Shown piece by piece: positions 7,564 to 16,470 of a stretch of DNA of 36,420 nt (positions are counted from its first letter, which is position 1; each line of letters begins with the position of its first letter). Origin of the DNA: Paracoccaceae bacterium. Its GTDB lineage: Bacteria; Pseudomonadota; Alphaproteobacteria; Rhodobacterales; Rhodobacteraceae. The position numbers were made by a program, and so were the translations under genes. The notes below the pieces were generated by a model. That model was not told where the DNA came from, searched no databases, and worked only from the letters and a program-made list of their open reading frames with translations. The stretch covers positions 1-36,420 of the forward strand of contig CANFSY010000014.1 in NCBI GenBank assembly GCA_947449875.1, in the 5' to 3' direction.

Positions 7564-9567
7564 TCAGACGAATTCCAAAATGATCTCGTCGACTTTCAGC
7601 GAGGCACCGGGCGCGGCTTTGACAGCTTTGACCACGCCCGCGCGGGTGGCTTTGAGGATGTTTTCCATCTTCATCGCCTCGACAGTGGCGAGGGTTTGGC
7701 CTTCTTGCACCTCGTCCCCCACAGAAACGGCGAGTGTGACCAGCAACCCGGGCATCGGGCAAAGCAGGTATTTCGACGTGTCCGGCGGGGTCTTTTCCAG
7801 CATGTGTTGCGAAAGTTCGGCGGCGCGGGGCGAGCGGACCAGGACTTTGAGATCAGAACCCCGCAGGCGCAGGCGGAAACCCATGGGGATTTTGGCAACC
7901 TTCATCACCAGCGCATGGCCATCCACCGTCAGGCGCGCCAAAGCTTGGCCCGGTTGCCAGTCTGAACTGACGCGCAGATGGGTGTGATCGGCGAAGGTGA
8001 TGGTCGATCCGTCATGGTCGGCCGCAATGTGCAAGGCGATGCGCTCGCCTTGCAGATCCACCACCCAATCGTCACCGACCTTGCGTTTGTGATTGTCCAT
8101 CGTGCCGGAAATGCGGGTGCGGCGAATCTCGGCGACGCGGTTCATGGCGGCGGCGGCGGCGGCCACGCGGCGGATCAGGTCGGGGTCAAGCGTGGCCCCT
8201 TTGAAACCGTCAGGGTATTCTTCGGCGATAAAGGCCGTGGTGATATTGCCAGAGGTGAAGCGCGGGTGATCCATCACGGCGGCAACAAAGGGCAGGTTGT
8301 GGCCGATGCCTTCGACTTCGAACGTATCCAGCGCCAGACGCATTTCCTCAATCGCCGCAGCGCGGGTGGGGCCCCAAGTGCACAGCTTGGCGATCATCGG
8401 GTCATAATACATCGAAATCTCGCCACCCTCGAACACGCCGGTGTCGTTGCGCACGATGCCACCGCGGTCGGTGGCCCCTTCGACCGGCGGGCGGTAGCGG
8501 GTCAACCGACCGATCGAGGGCAGGAATTTGCGGTAAGGGTCTTCGGCATAAAGGCGGCTTTCCATCGCCCAGCCGTTGATTTTGATATCGCCTTGGGCGA
8601 AGGGCAGCTTTTGCCCATCCGCCACGCGGATCATCTGTTCGACCAGATCAATCCCTGTGATCAATTCGGTCACAGGGTGTTCGACCTGCAAACGGGTGTT
8701 CATTTCCAAGAAGTAAAAGTTGCGGTTGCCGTCCACGATAAATTCGACCGTCCCCGCCGAGGTGTAGCCCACAGCCCGCGCCAAGGCGCAGGCCTGTTCG
8801 CCCATGGCCTTGCGCGTGGCTGCATCAAGAAAGGGCGAGGGGGCTTCCTCGATCACCTTTTGATTGCGGCGCTGGATCGAACATTCGCGTTCGTGCAGAT
8901 AGACTGTGTTGCCGTGCTGGTCGGCCAGAACCTGAATTTCGATGTGGCGGGGTTGGGTGACGAATTTTTCAATGAAAATGCGGTCGTCGCCGAAAGAAGC
9001 CGCCGCTTCGTTCTTGGACGATTGGAACCCCTCGCGCGCCTCTGCCGCATCCCATGCAATGCGCATCCCCTTGCCGCCACCGCCGGCCGAGGCTTTGATC
9101 ATGACCGGATAGCCAATCTCGCCCGAGATTTTCACCGCTTCTTCGGCATCGGCAATGATGCCCATATAGCCCGGCACGGTTGACACCCCCGCCGCTTGGG
9201 CGATTTTCTTGGAGGTGATCTTATCGCCCATCTGTTCGATGGCCGAGGACGGCGGGCCGATGAAGGCCACGCCTTCCGCCTCTAGCGCGGCGGCAAAGGC
9301 GCGGTTTTCGGACAGGAACCCGTAGCCGGGGTGCACGGCCTGCGCACCTGTGGCGCGCACCGCCTCCATAATCTTGTCGATCACGATGTAGCTTTGGGCG
9401 GCGGGCGCGGGGCCGATGTGATAGGCCTCGTCGGCCATTTTCACATGCAGCGCACCGCGATCCGCGTCGGAATAGACGGCCACGGTTTTGATGCCCATCT
9501 TGCGGGCGGTCTTGATCACGCGGCAGGCAATCTCGCCGCGATTGGCGATCAGGATCTTGGTGAACAT
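7564..9567 (-). CDS. pccA: Propionyl-CoA carboxylase, biotin-carrying alpha subunit
   Basis: The alpha subunit carries the biotin carboxylase and biotin carrier functions. It carboxylates its own biotin with ATP and bicarbonate for transfer to propionyl-CoA by PccB. The 667-residue protein opens with the biotin carboxylase fold (KILIANRGEIACRVIKTARK), has the ATP-grasp glycine loop KASAGGGGKGMR and the FLEMNTRLQVEHPVTE block, then a BT-type linking domain. It ends with the biotinyl domain, where Lys633 in EAMKMEN is the biotinylation site. Start ATG 9567 follows AAGGAA. It is separated from pccB by two small genes but lies in the same leftward run. All catalytic motifs are intact. The bioMNY biotin importer further right could supply its cofactor. 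Confidence 0.96.
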   Translation of the reverse strand: MFTKILIANRGEIACRVIKTARKMGIKTVAVYSDADRGALHVKMADEAYHIGPAPAAQSYIVIDKIMEAVRATGAQAVHPGYGFLSENRAFAAALEAEGVAFIGPPSSAIEQMGDKITSKKIAQAAGVSTVPGYMGIIADAEEAVKISGEIGYPVMIKASAGGGGKGMRIAWDAAEAREGFQSSKNEAAASFGDDRIFIEKFVTQPRHIEIQVLADQHGNTVYLHERECSIQRRNQKVIEEAPSPFLDAATRKAMGEQACALARAVGYTSAGTVEFIVDGNRNFYFLEMNTRLQVEHPVTELITGIDLVEQMIRVADGQKLPFAQGDIKINGWAMESRLYAEDPYRKFLPSIGRLTRYRPPVEGATDRGGIVRNDTGVFEGGEISMYYDPMIAKLCTWGPTRAAAIEEMRLALDTFEVEGIGHNLPFVAAVMDHPRFTSGNITTAFIAEEYPDGFKGATLDPDLIRRVAAAAAAMNRVAEIRRTRISGTMDNHKRKVGDDWVVDLQGERIALHIAADHDGSTITFADHTHLRVSSDWQPGQALARLTVDGHALVMKVAKIPMGFRLRLRGSDLKVLVRSPRAAELSQHMLEKTPPDTSKYLLCPMPGLLVTLAVSVGDEVQEGQTLATVEAMKMENILKATRAGVVKAVKAAPGASLKVDEIILEFV

Positions 9568-9639
9568 GGGTATTCCTTCGCAAGTGGGCTGTCCGCTGAC
9601 GCGGTCGCAAGTCGATCATTAAAGCGGGGGGCAGGCATC

Positions 9640-10035
9640 TTAATCTTCCCAATCCTCGTCGCCGCCACCCAAGGCATCGGGGGCGTCTTCGGCGAAAACC
9701 TCGGGAAAAGACGCACGTGCACGCGCGGCGTCAATTTTCAGCAGGGCGTCGTAAGAGGCGGGGTTGAACGGGTCTTCGGCGGGCACCACTTCGCGGCCAA
9801 ACAGCCACGAGAGGCGGCCTGCATCCAGATTGCCACGCTCAAAGGGCTCTTCGCCGAAATACTGCCAAAGGGCGGCCATAAAGCCCGCATCGGCCATGCG
9901 GTCCACATGTTTGCGGTCGCGAAAGCGTTCGCGCTTGGTGATTTTGGTGGCCCCGTCTTTCATATTCGCGCGTCGGATGACGAATTGAAAATCGGATCCG
10001 GGCAGACGTCCGGGAAAGCCGCGGTGTTTCAGCAT
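9640..10035 (-). CDS. Conserved hypothetical protein inside the pcc operon
   Basis: I do not recognise a characterised family. From the ATG at 10035 the product is 131 residues, beginning MLKHRGFPGRLPGSDFQF; an in-frame ATG at 10080 would add 15 residues and overlap the stop of the preceding gene. The first half is basic (KITKRERFRDRKHVDRM), and the C-terminus is strongly acidic, ending GGGDEDWED. There is no signal peptide or membrane segment, so a cytoplasmic protein is expected. It sits between the DUF6497-like gene and pccA with tight spacing, suggesting cotranscription and some role linked to the carboxylase, but nothing in the sequence shows what that is. Confidence 0.75.
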   Translation of the reverse strand: MLKHRGFPGRLPGSDFQFVIRRANMKDGATKITKRERFRDRKHVDRMADAGFMAALWQYFGEEPFERGNLDAGRLSWLFGREVVPAEDPFNPASYDALLKIDAARARASFPEVFAEDAPDALGGGDEDWED

Positions 10036-10064
10036 AGGTCGGTCTTTCTTATCAGGCGCGGCAT

Positions 10065-10469
10065 TCAGAACATCTCCCATAGGCAGACGCCATCTTCGAT
10101 TTTGTAGGAATTGAAGAATTGCGTCGCGTCGGGGTCGTCTTGGCCCAAGGGCACGTCGCGGTCAGACAACGAGATGATGATTTGGGCCGGTTTAGGCGCG
10201 GTCTTGGGCAGGTGTTTGATCGCAAAATCGTTGCACAGATAATCCATATCAAGGCCCGCGGTGTCGGCGTCAATGCTGCCTGTGTCGCGCGCGATGGCGG
10301 GGGCCAGAAAGCGAAAGCGCAGCGCGGGGCCGTCGTCGCCGGGCACATCCGCGACGGTTTCGAGCAGCGTTACAGCTTGACCAGAGGGCACCTTGATAGA
10401 ATCACCCGCCCACAAAGGCAGTGGCAGGACAAAACCAAGAAGGGCGGGCCAGCGCGGCATAAAGCTCAT
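10065..10469 (-). CDS. Probable exported DUF6497-type protein
   Basis: The 134-residue product starts with a likely signal peptide (MSFMPRWPALLGFVLPLPLW, cleavage probably after ...LWA). The mature part follows, with FRFLAPAIARDTG, PAQIIISLSDRDVPLG and a FFNSYKIEDGVCLWEMF ending. I associate this with the DUF6497 family of Rhodobacteraceae from memory, not a search. Older annotations of such genes as acetolactate synthase are not supported by this sequence. The start is uncertain: an ATG at 10514 would overlap pccB, and one at 10460 would also keep the signal peptide. It is the gene directly after pccB. A periplasmic protein inside a carboxylase operon is unexpected. Its function is unknown. 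Confidence 0.7.
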   Translation of the reverse strand: MSFMPRWPALLGFVLPLPLWAGDSIKVPSGQAVTLLETVADVPGDDGPALRFRFLAPAIARDTGSIDADTAGLDMDYLCNDFAIKHLPKTAPKPAQIIISLSDRDVPLGQDDPDATQFFNSYKIEDGVCLWEMF

Positions 10470-10483
10470 CTGTGCAAAGGGTA

Positions 10484-12013
10484 TCAAAGCGGGATATTGT
10501 CGTGTTTTTTCCAAGGATTGGATTGTTTTTTCCCCCGAAGCGAGGCAAAGGCCCGTGCCACGCGCTTGCGGGTGGATTGCGGGTGGATCACCTCGTCGAT
10601 AAAGCCCTTTTCGGCGGCGACAAAGGGGTTGGCAAAGCGGGTTTCATAGTCTTTGACCCGTGCGGCGATCTTGTCTTTATCGCCCAGTTCCGACCGATAC
10701 AGAATTTCGACAGCGCCTTTGGCCCCCATCACCGCAATCTCTGCCGTGGGCCAAGCATAGTTGAAATCACCGCGCAGGTGCTTTGACGCCATCACATCAT
10801 AGGCCCCGCCATAAGCCTTGCGGGTGATGACGGTCACTTTGGGCACAGTCGCCTCGCCGTAGGCAAACAGCAACTTAGCCCCGTGCTTGATCACCCCGCC
10901 CAATTCCTGCGCCACACCGGGCAAAAAGCCCGGCACATCGACCAAGGTCAGGATCGGAATTTCAAAGGCATCGCAAAACCGCACAAACCGCGCGGCCTTG
11001 CGGGAGGCGTCGATATCCAAACACCCTGCCAGAACCATCGGCTGATTGGCCACCACGCCGACCGTCTGCCCTTCCAGCCGCACAAAGCCCGTGATGATAT
11101 TGGCGGCGTAATCGCGCTGGATCTCGAAAAAATCCCCCTCGTCGGCGACTTTGTGGATCAGCTCTTTCATATCGTAGGGCTGGTTTGGGTTATCGGGAAT
11201 CAGCGTATCAAGGCTGGATTCCAACCGCGCCGGATCGTCGAAAAACGGGCGGACAGGGGCTTTTTGGCGGTTGTTAAGCGGCAGGAAGTCAAACAGCCGC
11301 CGCGCTTCGGCCAGCATTTCGATATCGTTTTCATAAGCACCGTCAGCGACCGAGGATTTCTTGGTATGGGTCGAAGCCCCGCCCAAGTCTTCGGCAGACA
11401 CCACTTCGTTGGTGACGGTTTTGACCACGTCGGGGCCGGTCACAAACATATAAGAGCTGTCTTTGACCATAAAGATAAAGTCGGTCATGGCGGGCGAATA
11501 GACAGCCCCCCCCGCGCAAGGCCCCATGATCAAGCTGATCTGCGGCACCACGCCCGAGGCCATGATGTTGCGCTGAAACACCTCGGCATAGCCCGCCAAA
11601 GATGCCACGCCCTCTTGAATACGCGCCCCGCCCGAATCGTTGATGCCAATCACCGGCGCGCCGTTCTGGATGGCCATATCCATGATCTTGCAGATCTTCT
11701 TGGCATGGGTTTCTGACAAAGACCCGCCAAAGACCGTAAAATCTTGGCTGAACACATAAACCATGCGCCCGTTGATCGTGCCCCAGCCGGTGACCACGCC
11801 GTCACCGGCGGGCCGCTCGGCCTCCATCCCGAAATCGATGCAGCGGTGGGCCACGAACATGTCAAACTCTTCGAACGACCCTTCATCCAGCAGCAATTCC
11901 ACCCGCTCGCGCGCGGTCAGTTTGCCTTTGCCATGCTGCGCTTCGATGCGGCGCTGACCGCCACCCTCGCGGGCAGTCTGTCTGCGCTTTTCAAGTTCAA
12001 GCATTACATCCAT
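10484..12013 (-). CDS. pccB: Propionyl-CoA carboxylase, carboxyltransferase beta subunit
   Basis: PccB transfers the carboxyl group from PccA-bound biotin to propionyl-CoA, giving methylmalonyl-CoA. The 509-residue product from ATG 12013 is of normal family length. It contains [20 protein letters not shown] near the N-terminus, [20 protein letters not shown] and [19 protein letters not shown] in the N-terminal crotonase-type half, and [14 protein letters not shown] with [11 protein letters not shown] in the C-terminal half. I chose 12013 because AAGGA lies 8 bases upstream; an ATG at 12070 is open but adds atypical residues. It heads the leftward run pccB, small gene, small gene, pccA, mutase. 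A perfect 8-bp inverted repeat lies just upstream. Confidence 0.95.
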   Translation of the reverse strand: MDVMLELEKRRQTAREGGGQRRIEAQHGKGKLTARERVELLLDEGSFEEFDMFVAHRCIDFGMEAERPAGDGVVTGWGTINGRMVYVFSQDFTVFGGSLSETHAKKICKIMDMAIQNGAPVIGINDSGGARIQEGVASLAGYAEVFQRNIMASGVVPQISLIMGPCAGGAVYSPAMTDFIFMVKDSSYMFVTGPDVVKTVTNEVVSAEDLGGASTHTKKSSVADGAYENDIEMLAEARRLFDFLPLNNRQKAPVRPFFDDPARLESSLDTLIPDNPNQPYDMKELIHKVADEGDFFEIQRDYAANIITGFVRLEGQTVGVVANQPMVLAGCLDIDASRKAARFVRFCDAFEIPILTLVDVPGFLPGVAQELGGVIKHGAKLLFAYGEATVPKVTVITRKAYGGAYDVMASKHLRGDFNYAWPTAEIAVMGAKGAVEILYRSELGDKDKIAARVKDYETRFANPFVAAEKGFIDEVIHPQSTRKRVARAFASLRGKKQSNPWKKHDNIPL

Positions 12014-12062
12014 GGCACGGGTCCTTATCTCTTCATGTCGCCCGTATGACAGGCTTTGTTCA

Positions 12063-12108
12063 CGCAACATAGATGTGCCGCGCCGCAGCGGAAAGCAAAA
12101 ATGTTGCG
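12063..12108. promoter_or_regulatory. Inverted repeat CGCAACAT...ATGTTGCG upstream of pccB
   Basis: CGCAACAT (12063-12070) and ATGTTGCG (12101-12108) are perfect inverted copies, with AAAGCAAAA next to the second arm. Position, 50-95 bases before the pccB start, fits an operator. In R. sphaeroides the regulator PccR acts upstream of pccB at TTTGCAAA-like motifs; the arms here only partly resemble that, so the regulator is a guess. Confidence 0.4.
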
Positions 12109-12370
12109 CGGGGCCGCAATAAAATGACTTTAAGGGGCCAAAGCTTGGGCGAGCGGGCGCTGCGCCCCCTGCCCTTGGCGGAGTTTATGCGCTAACGGTC
12201 GGCAAAAGAGTTGAGGGACCCATGCCATTTCTTGCCCCCCCTGCCGCAAGCGTTCTACATTTGGTCAGCGCCCACTGCGGTAAACCGCTGCGCTTTGGCG
12301 GGCTGAGTCGTAAAGACGGTGCGCGCAGTGCCGCGGCTTTGGCTTTTAGCACCTGCTTGGTTTTGCCCAA
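12109..12370. other. Spacer between divergent pccB and the efflux gene
   Basis: Apart from the inverted repeat next to pccB and the possible small frame at 12222-12377, this stretch contains a GC-rich partial hairpin near 12150-12172 (GGGCGCTGCGCCCC). No recognised gene or RNA is seen. Confidence 0.4.
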
Positions 12371-12377
12371 ATGGTAA
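12222..12377 (+). CDS. Possible 51-residue upstream reading frame coupled to the efflux gene
   Basis: An ATG at 12222 follows GAGGG four bases upstream and opens 51 codons (MPFLAPPAASVLHLVSAHCG..., ending LVLPKW). Its stop codon overlaps the ATG of the efflux gene (ATG at 12371, TAA at 12375-12377), as in translationally coupled pairs. The efflux gene itself has no good ribosome binding site. Against it: third-codon positions are less G+C-biased than in neighbouring genes and no family is recognised. It may be a regulatory leader or chance. Confidence 0.25.
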   Translation: MPFLAPPAASVLHLVSAHCGKPLRFGGLSRKDGARSAAALAFSTCLVLPKW

Positions 12378-13582
12378 GCCCCCTGTCCCAAAGCGTTTTC
12401 TTGAACCGCGCCACCCCGCCGCGTCTGGTGACGCTGACGTTGCTGACGGGGCTTTCGGCGCTAACGCTGAACCTGATGCTGCCGTCTTTGCCGCAGATGG
12501 CGCTGTATTTCGATGTGCCCTATGGGCTGATGCAACTGGCGGTGTCGTTGTATCTGGCGCTGTCGGCGGTGTTGCAGGTGGTGATCGGGCCGATCAGCGA
12601 CCGCTTTGGCCGCAGGCCAGTGGTGCTGGGGGCCTTGGCGATCTTCCTGTTGGCGACGGTCGGCACGCTTTTGGCCCCCAATGCCACGGTGTTTTTGGCC
12701 TTTCGCATGGTGCAGGCGGTGGTGACGGCGGGGATGGTTCTCAGCCGTGCCGTGGTGCGCGACATGGTTGACGGGCCGCGCGCCGCTTCGATGATCGGCT
12801 ATGTCACCATGGGGATGAGCTTGGTGCCGATGATCGGCCCCGTCTTGGGCGGCACGCTGGAAGAGGCGTTCGGCTGGCAATCCACCTTTGTGATGCTGCT
12901 TGTCTTGGGGCTGGTCGTCACGGCGTTGACCTGGGCCGATATGGGCGAGACAGCCACCACCGCGCAGCGCAGCTTTGCCCAGCAGGTTCGCCTGTACCCC
13001 GCCTTGTTGGGCGCGGGGCGGTTTTGGGCCTATTGCGGGGCGGCCACCTTTGCCTCGGGGTGTTTTTACGCCTTTTTGGGCGGGGCCCCCTATGTCGGGG
13101 CCAAGGTGTTCGGGCTGCAGCCTTCGGCCATCGGCTTGGCCTTTGCGCTGCCCGCCATTGGCTATGCCTTGGGCAACTTTATCGCAGGGCGCTTTTCGGT
13201 GCGCTTTGGGATGAACGCGATGATTGTGGCGGGCACGATGGTGACAAGTTGCGGAATGGCGGTTTTGGCCCTTGTGACCTTGGCGGGGATCTCGGGCCCT
13301 ATGGCGTTCTTTGGGGCGATGGTGGCTTTGGGCGTGGGCAATGGCATGGCCTTGCCCAATGCCAATGCAGGCATGCTGTCGGTGCGGCCCGACCTTGCGG
13401 GCACGGCCTCGGGCCTTGGCGGGGCGATTGTGATTGGCGGCGGGGCGGCTTTGTCGGCACTGGCTGTCGCCTTGTTGCCCGACGGATCAGGCGAGATGCC
13501 GTTGATCGGCCTGATGCTGGCCTGTTCTGTCTTGTCGACGCTATCGGTCATCCCGCTTTTGGCGCGGGCGAAAGGCTTGTAA
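12371..13582 (+). CDS. Bcr/CflA-family multidrug efflux transporter (MFS)
   Basis: This inner-membrane proton-driven drug exporter belongs to the DHA1/Bcr-CflA branch of the major facilitator superfamily. The 403-residue product has about 12 hydrophobic segments. The N-terminal LTGLSALTLNLMLPSLPQMA resembles this branch, and the MFS motif A is present as GPISDRFGRRPVV between segments 2 and 3. Further on, VRDMVDGPRAASMIGYVTMG followed by VPMIGPVLGG is typical of Bcr. The start at 12371 gives the normal N-terminus but lacks a clear Shine-Dalgarno. It is transcribed rightward, divergent from pccB, with the SRPBCC gene about 50 bases downstream. The substrate cannot be read from sequence. Confidence 0.9.
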   Translation: MVSPLSQSVFLNRATPPRLVTLTLLTGLSALTLNLMLPSLPQMALYFDVPYGLMQLAVSLYLALSAVLQVVIGPISDRFGRRPVVLGALAIFLLATVGTLLAPNATVFLAFRMVQAVVTAGMVLSRAVVRDMVDGPRAASMIGYVTMGMSLVPMIGPVLGGTLEEAFGWQSTFVMLLVLGLVVTALTWADMGETATTAQRSFAQQVRLYPALLGAGRFWAYCGAATFASGCFYAFLGGAPYVGAKVFGLQPSAIGLAFALPAIGYALGNFIAGRFSVRFGMNAMIVAGTMVTSCGMAVLALVTLAGISGPMAFFGAMVALGVGNGMALPNANAGMLSVRPDLAGTASGLGGAIVIGGGAALSALAVALLPDGSGEMPLIGLMLACSVLSTLSVIPLLARAKGL

Positions 13583-13633
13583 AACATCGCAGCGCCCGTA
13601 TAAAAAGAAAACACAAAAGTTATTAGGTGCCCA

Positions 13634-14077
13634 ATGAAACTGAACGGATCCATTCCCACCCAATGCCCGCCTTCCACCCTATTGCCGCTCTTGCACGACC
13701 CAGAGGCCTTGGCCAAAATCGCCCCCGAGGGTTTTGTCTTTGCCAAACGGGTGGCAGATACGATCCCCTTCACCTTCCGGCGGCGGATCGGGGTGATTTT
13801 GCTGACCCTTTCCGGCCAATTGACCCTGCGTCAGGGAACCGGCGGCCCCGAAAGCCGTGTCGATATTCTGGCCGAGCACCGCATTGGCGGCAGCGTGTCG
13901 ATCGGGCTGGATGTGACGCCAAAATCAGACCCCGACGGGGCGCATAGTCTGGCATGGTCCGGCACGATGGAAGCAAGCGGCCTGACCGCGCGCATCGTCA
14001 AACAGCGCGAGGCCGAGGCCCACAAGATCATCACCACCCTGTTTGAACGCTTGGCCGAGCAAGCCGCCGCAGCTTAA
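13634..14077 (+). CDS. SRPBCC-fold (START-like, CoxG-type) protein
   Basis: The 147-residue product begins [20 protein letters not shown], then [14 protein letters not shown], a pattern seen in SRPBCC-superfamily ligand-binding proteins such as CoxG-like proteins: an opening strand, then a helix-loop placing Pro and Leu, then a long alternating beta region and a C-terminal helix ([20 protein letters not shown]). No signal peptide or membrane segment is evident. The short A+T-rich gap after the efflux gene could hold its own promoter, so cotranscription is possible but unproven. Its stop codon overlaps the convergent betA stop by four bases. Family assignment is moderate, and the ligand is unknown. 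Confidence 0.65.
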   Translation: MKLNGSIPTQCPPSTLLPLLHDPEALAKIAPEGFVFAKRVADTIPFTFRRRIGVILLTLSGQLTLRQGTGGPESRVDILAEHRIGGSVSIGLDVTPKSDPDGAHSLAWSGTMEASGLTARIVKQREAEAHKIITTLFERLAEQAAAA

Positions 14078-15729
14078 CGCTGCGACGTGCGCCAGTTGGG
14101 GTTGATCCACGGCTGCTGGTTTGACCGCGCCAGCATACCCTTACCCAAGATGTGATCTGCGGCCTTTTCGCCCGTCATGATCGACGGGCCGTTCAGGTTG
14201 CCATTGGTCACTTGCGGGAAGATCGAACTGTCGACCACGCGCAGCCCTTCGACCCCGATCACCCGCAGCTCTGGGTCAACCACGGCCATCGGATCGTCGC
14301 GCCGCCCCATGCGAGACGTGCCGCAGGGATGATAGGCACTTTCGACATGGGCGCGGATGAACTCGTTCAGATCCTCGTCCGACTCCACACCTGCCCCCGG
14401 TTGGATTTCAGATTTCACATAGGGCTTAAAGGCGTCTTGCGCGAAAATCTCGCGCGTCAGGCGAATGGCGGTGCGAAAATCCTGCCAATCGGCGGGGTCT
14501 GACATATAGTTGAACACAATCTTCGGCGGTGCCAAAGGATCGGCCGAGCGCAGCGTGACCGCGCCGCGCGACCGCGACCGCATTGGCCCCGTATGCACCT
14601 GAAACCCGTGCCCATGGGCCGAGGCTTTGCCATCATAGCGCACGGCAATCGGCAAGAAATGATACTGGATGTCGGGATAGTCGATCCCTGCCCGCGAGCG
14701 GATAAAGCCGCAGCTTTCAAACTGGTTGGATGCGCCAAGCCCCTTGCCTGTCAACATCCACTGCGCGCCGATCAGCGCCTTGCCCCACAGGTTCCAGTAT
14801 TTGTACAGCGTGACAGCCTGGCTAGCCGCAAATTGCAGGTAGAGTTCCAGATGGTCTTGCAGATTGGCCCCCACCCCGGGGCGGTCGGCGATCACGCCAA
14901 TTCCCATCGCGGCCAAATGGTGCGCAGGGCCAATGCCTGAGTGCATCAGGATCTTGGGCGTATTGATAACGGATGCCGCCACAATCACCTCGCGCGCCGC
15001 GCGGATCACTTCGATCTTGCCGCCGCGCTGCACCTCGACCCCAACGGCGCGACCGTCTTCGATGACGACCTTGCGCGCCAAGGCGTGATACAGCTGCACA
15101 TTGCCCTGTTTTAGCGCCGGTTTAAGATACGCATTGGCGGCAGACCAGCGGCGACCCTTCCAGATCGTCGCCTCCATCGCGCCAAAGCCTTCTTGGGCTT
15201 GTCCGTTGTAATCGGCGGTGGTGTTGTAGCCCGCTTGGCGGCCAGCGGTGACAAAGGCGTCAAAGAGCGGGTTGTTGCGCGGGCCACGGGTGATGTGCAA
15301 CGGGCCATCGGTGCCGCGAAAATTAGACGGCTGCCCGTCTTCGCCGTGCCAGTTTTCCATGCGTTTGAAATAGGGCAGCACATCGGCATAGGCCCAGCCT
15401 TGCGCCCCCATCGCCTCCCATGTGTCGTAATCATGGGCATGGCCGCGCACATAGACCATGCCGTTGATGCTGGACGATCCGCCCACCACCCGCCCGCGCG
15501 GCGTGGCCAGAACCCGCCCGCCCAAATGCGGTTCGGGTTCGGAATGAAAGCCCCAGTCATAGCGCGGCATGTTCATCGGATAAGACAAAGCCGCAGGCAT
15601 CTGGATCAAGGGGCCCGCATCGCTGCCGCCCGCCTCGATCACAATCACACGGTGGCCCGCCTGACCCAAACGATAGGCCAAGGCCGACCCTGCCGATCCT
15701 GAACCGATGATCACATACTCTGCCTGCAT
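14074..15729 (-). CDS. betA: Choline dehydrogenase (GMC oxidoreductase)
   Basis: It oxidises choline to betaine aldehyde, and usually betaine aldehyde further, at the membrane using FAD. The 551-residue protein has the N-terminal dinucleotide motif GSGSAG (residues 9-14), the GMC signatures [20 protein letters not shown] and SGIGPAHHL, and the C-terminal active-site segment [10 protein letters not shown] with its catalytic His, followed by [17 protein letters not shown]. These fit BetA well and are intact. Start ATG 15729 has AAGGG close upstream. It is the second gene of a leftward betI-betA unit (51-base gap) and lies beside a choline ABC importer, which supports choline as the substrate. 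No betB, betaine aldehyde dehydrogenase, occurs in the window. Confidence 0.92.
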   Translation of the reverse strand: MQAEYVIIGSGSAGSALAYRLGQAGHRVIVIEAGGSDAGPLIQMPAALSYPMNMPRYDWGFHSEPEPHLGGRVLATPRGRVVGGSSSINGMVYVRGHAHDYDTWEAMGAQGWAYADVLPYFKRMENWHGEDGQPSNFRGTDGPLHITRGPRNNPLFDAFVTAGRQAGYNTTADYNGQAQEGFGAMEATIWKGRRWSAANAYLKPALKQGNVQLYHALARKVVIEDGRAVGVEVQRGGKIEVIRAAREVIVAASVINTPKILMHSGIGPAHHLAAMGIGVIADRPGVGANLQDHLELYLQFAASQAVTLYKYWNLWGKALIGAQWMLTGKGLGASNQFESCGFIRSRAGIDYPDIQYHFLPIAVRYDGKASAHGHGFQVHTGPMRSRSRGAVTLRSADPLAPPKIVFNYMSDPADWQDFRTAIRLTREIFAQDAFKPYVKSEIQPGAGVESDEDLNEFIRAHVESAYHPCGTSRMGRRDDPMAVVDPELRVIGVEGLRVVDSSIFPQVTNGNLNGPSIMTGEKAADHILGKGMLARSNQQPWINPNWRTSQR

Positions 15730-15780
15730 ATCCCTTCGCCCCCTGCGGTGCGCCTTTGCTGTTTTGGGGCCTTAACGACC

Positions 15781-16377
15781 CTATAGGTTGTGGTCCTGCG
15801 GCGGTGTGGCCAAATGCGCCGACAGATAATCGCGCGCCATCTGCGCCGCCGCCGCCCCATCCGGGGCACCCGGGCGCAAGACTTCGCGCAGATAAAGCCC
15901 GTCGATCAAGGCGCCCAAGCCTTCGGCAATCGCCTCAGCCCGCGCCCCCACCAGGGGCCGCAGCCCCACCAGCAGGTTCGATTTCAACCGCCGCTGATAA
16001 ACGGCGACCAGTCGCTTGGCCTGCGGCACGGTTTGGGCCAGAACCCAAAAGTTCAGCCAAGCCCCCACCGCCTCGCGCCGGAAGTTCGCCGCACTGAAAG
16101 AGGCCACCACAATCGCATCAATCCGCGCCATGGGGGTTTGTGCCACGCCCAAAGCCCCGCGCACCTCGGCCCCGTAAATCGTCATGATGTGGCGCATCGC
16201 GGCCAAAAACATGTCTTCTTTCGATCCAAAGTAGTGATGCGCCAGCGCGCTGGACATGCCAGCACGCTTGGCAATCTGGCTGACCGTCACATCCAAAGAC
16301 CCCGTCCGCCCGATCTCGGTGATCGTGGCTTTGACGAGCGCATCTTTGCGTATAGGCTCCATCCCAAGCTTCGGCAT
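15781..16377 (-). CDS. betI: BetI, TetR-family repressor of choline genes
   Basis: BetI represses choline uptake and oxidation genes and is relieved by choline. The 198-residue product starts MPKLGMEPIRKDALVKATI, the usual BetI N-terminus, followed by the TetR helix-turn-helix (VSQIAKRAGMSSALAHHYFG). The C-terminal part includes GAWLNFWVLA and LIDGLYLREVL, typical of the BetI ligand domain. I chose ATG 16377 because it gives this conserved start and has AGGA four bases upstream; an ATG at 16407 adds ten unmatched residues. It diverges from choX across a 93-base gap that holds a palindrome suitable as its operator, so it may control both directions. Confidence 0.92.
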   Translation of the reverse strand: MPKLGMEPIRKDALVKATITEIGRTGSLDVTVSQIAKRAGMSSALAHHYFGSKEDMFLAAMRHIMTIYGAEVRGALGVAQTPMARIDAIVVASFSAANFRREAVGAWLNFWVLAQTVPQAKRLVAVYQRRLKSNLLVGLRPLVGARAEAIAEGLGALIDGLYLREVLRPGAPDGAAAAQMARDYLSAHLATPPQDHNL

Positions 16378-16431
16378 GCTGTCCTGAACGGGTGCGGTGA
16401 AAAACACTTGCTTTTTGCAGCTAGCTTGAAG

Positions 16432-16451
16432 TTTATTGACTCGTCAATCAA
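16432..16451. promoter_or_regulatory. Probable BetI operator
   Basis: ATTGAC-TC-GTCAAT (16435-16448) is a perfect palindrome, with further symmetric TT/AA bases outside it. The core resembles the TTGATTGA-NN-TCAATCAA type of BetI site known from enterobacteria. It lies 57 bases from the betI start and about 20 bases before choX, where a bound repressor could block both promoters. Confidence 0.7.
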
Positions 16452-16470
16452 CAAAAAACAGGGAGCCCCC

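Noticed and set aside
12185-12391. 68-codon frame on the minus strand between pccB and the efflux gene
   Set aside because: No family resemblance, overlaps the efflux start, and coding bias is poor.
15790-16470. Long in-frame extension upstream of choX
   Set aside because: It runs antisense through betI; the signal peptide and ribosome binding site fix the start at 16471.
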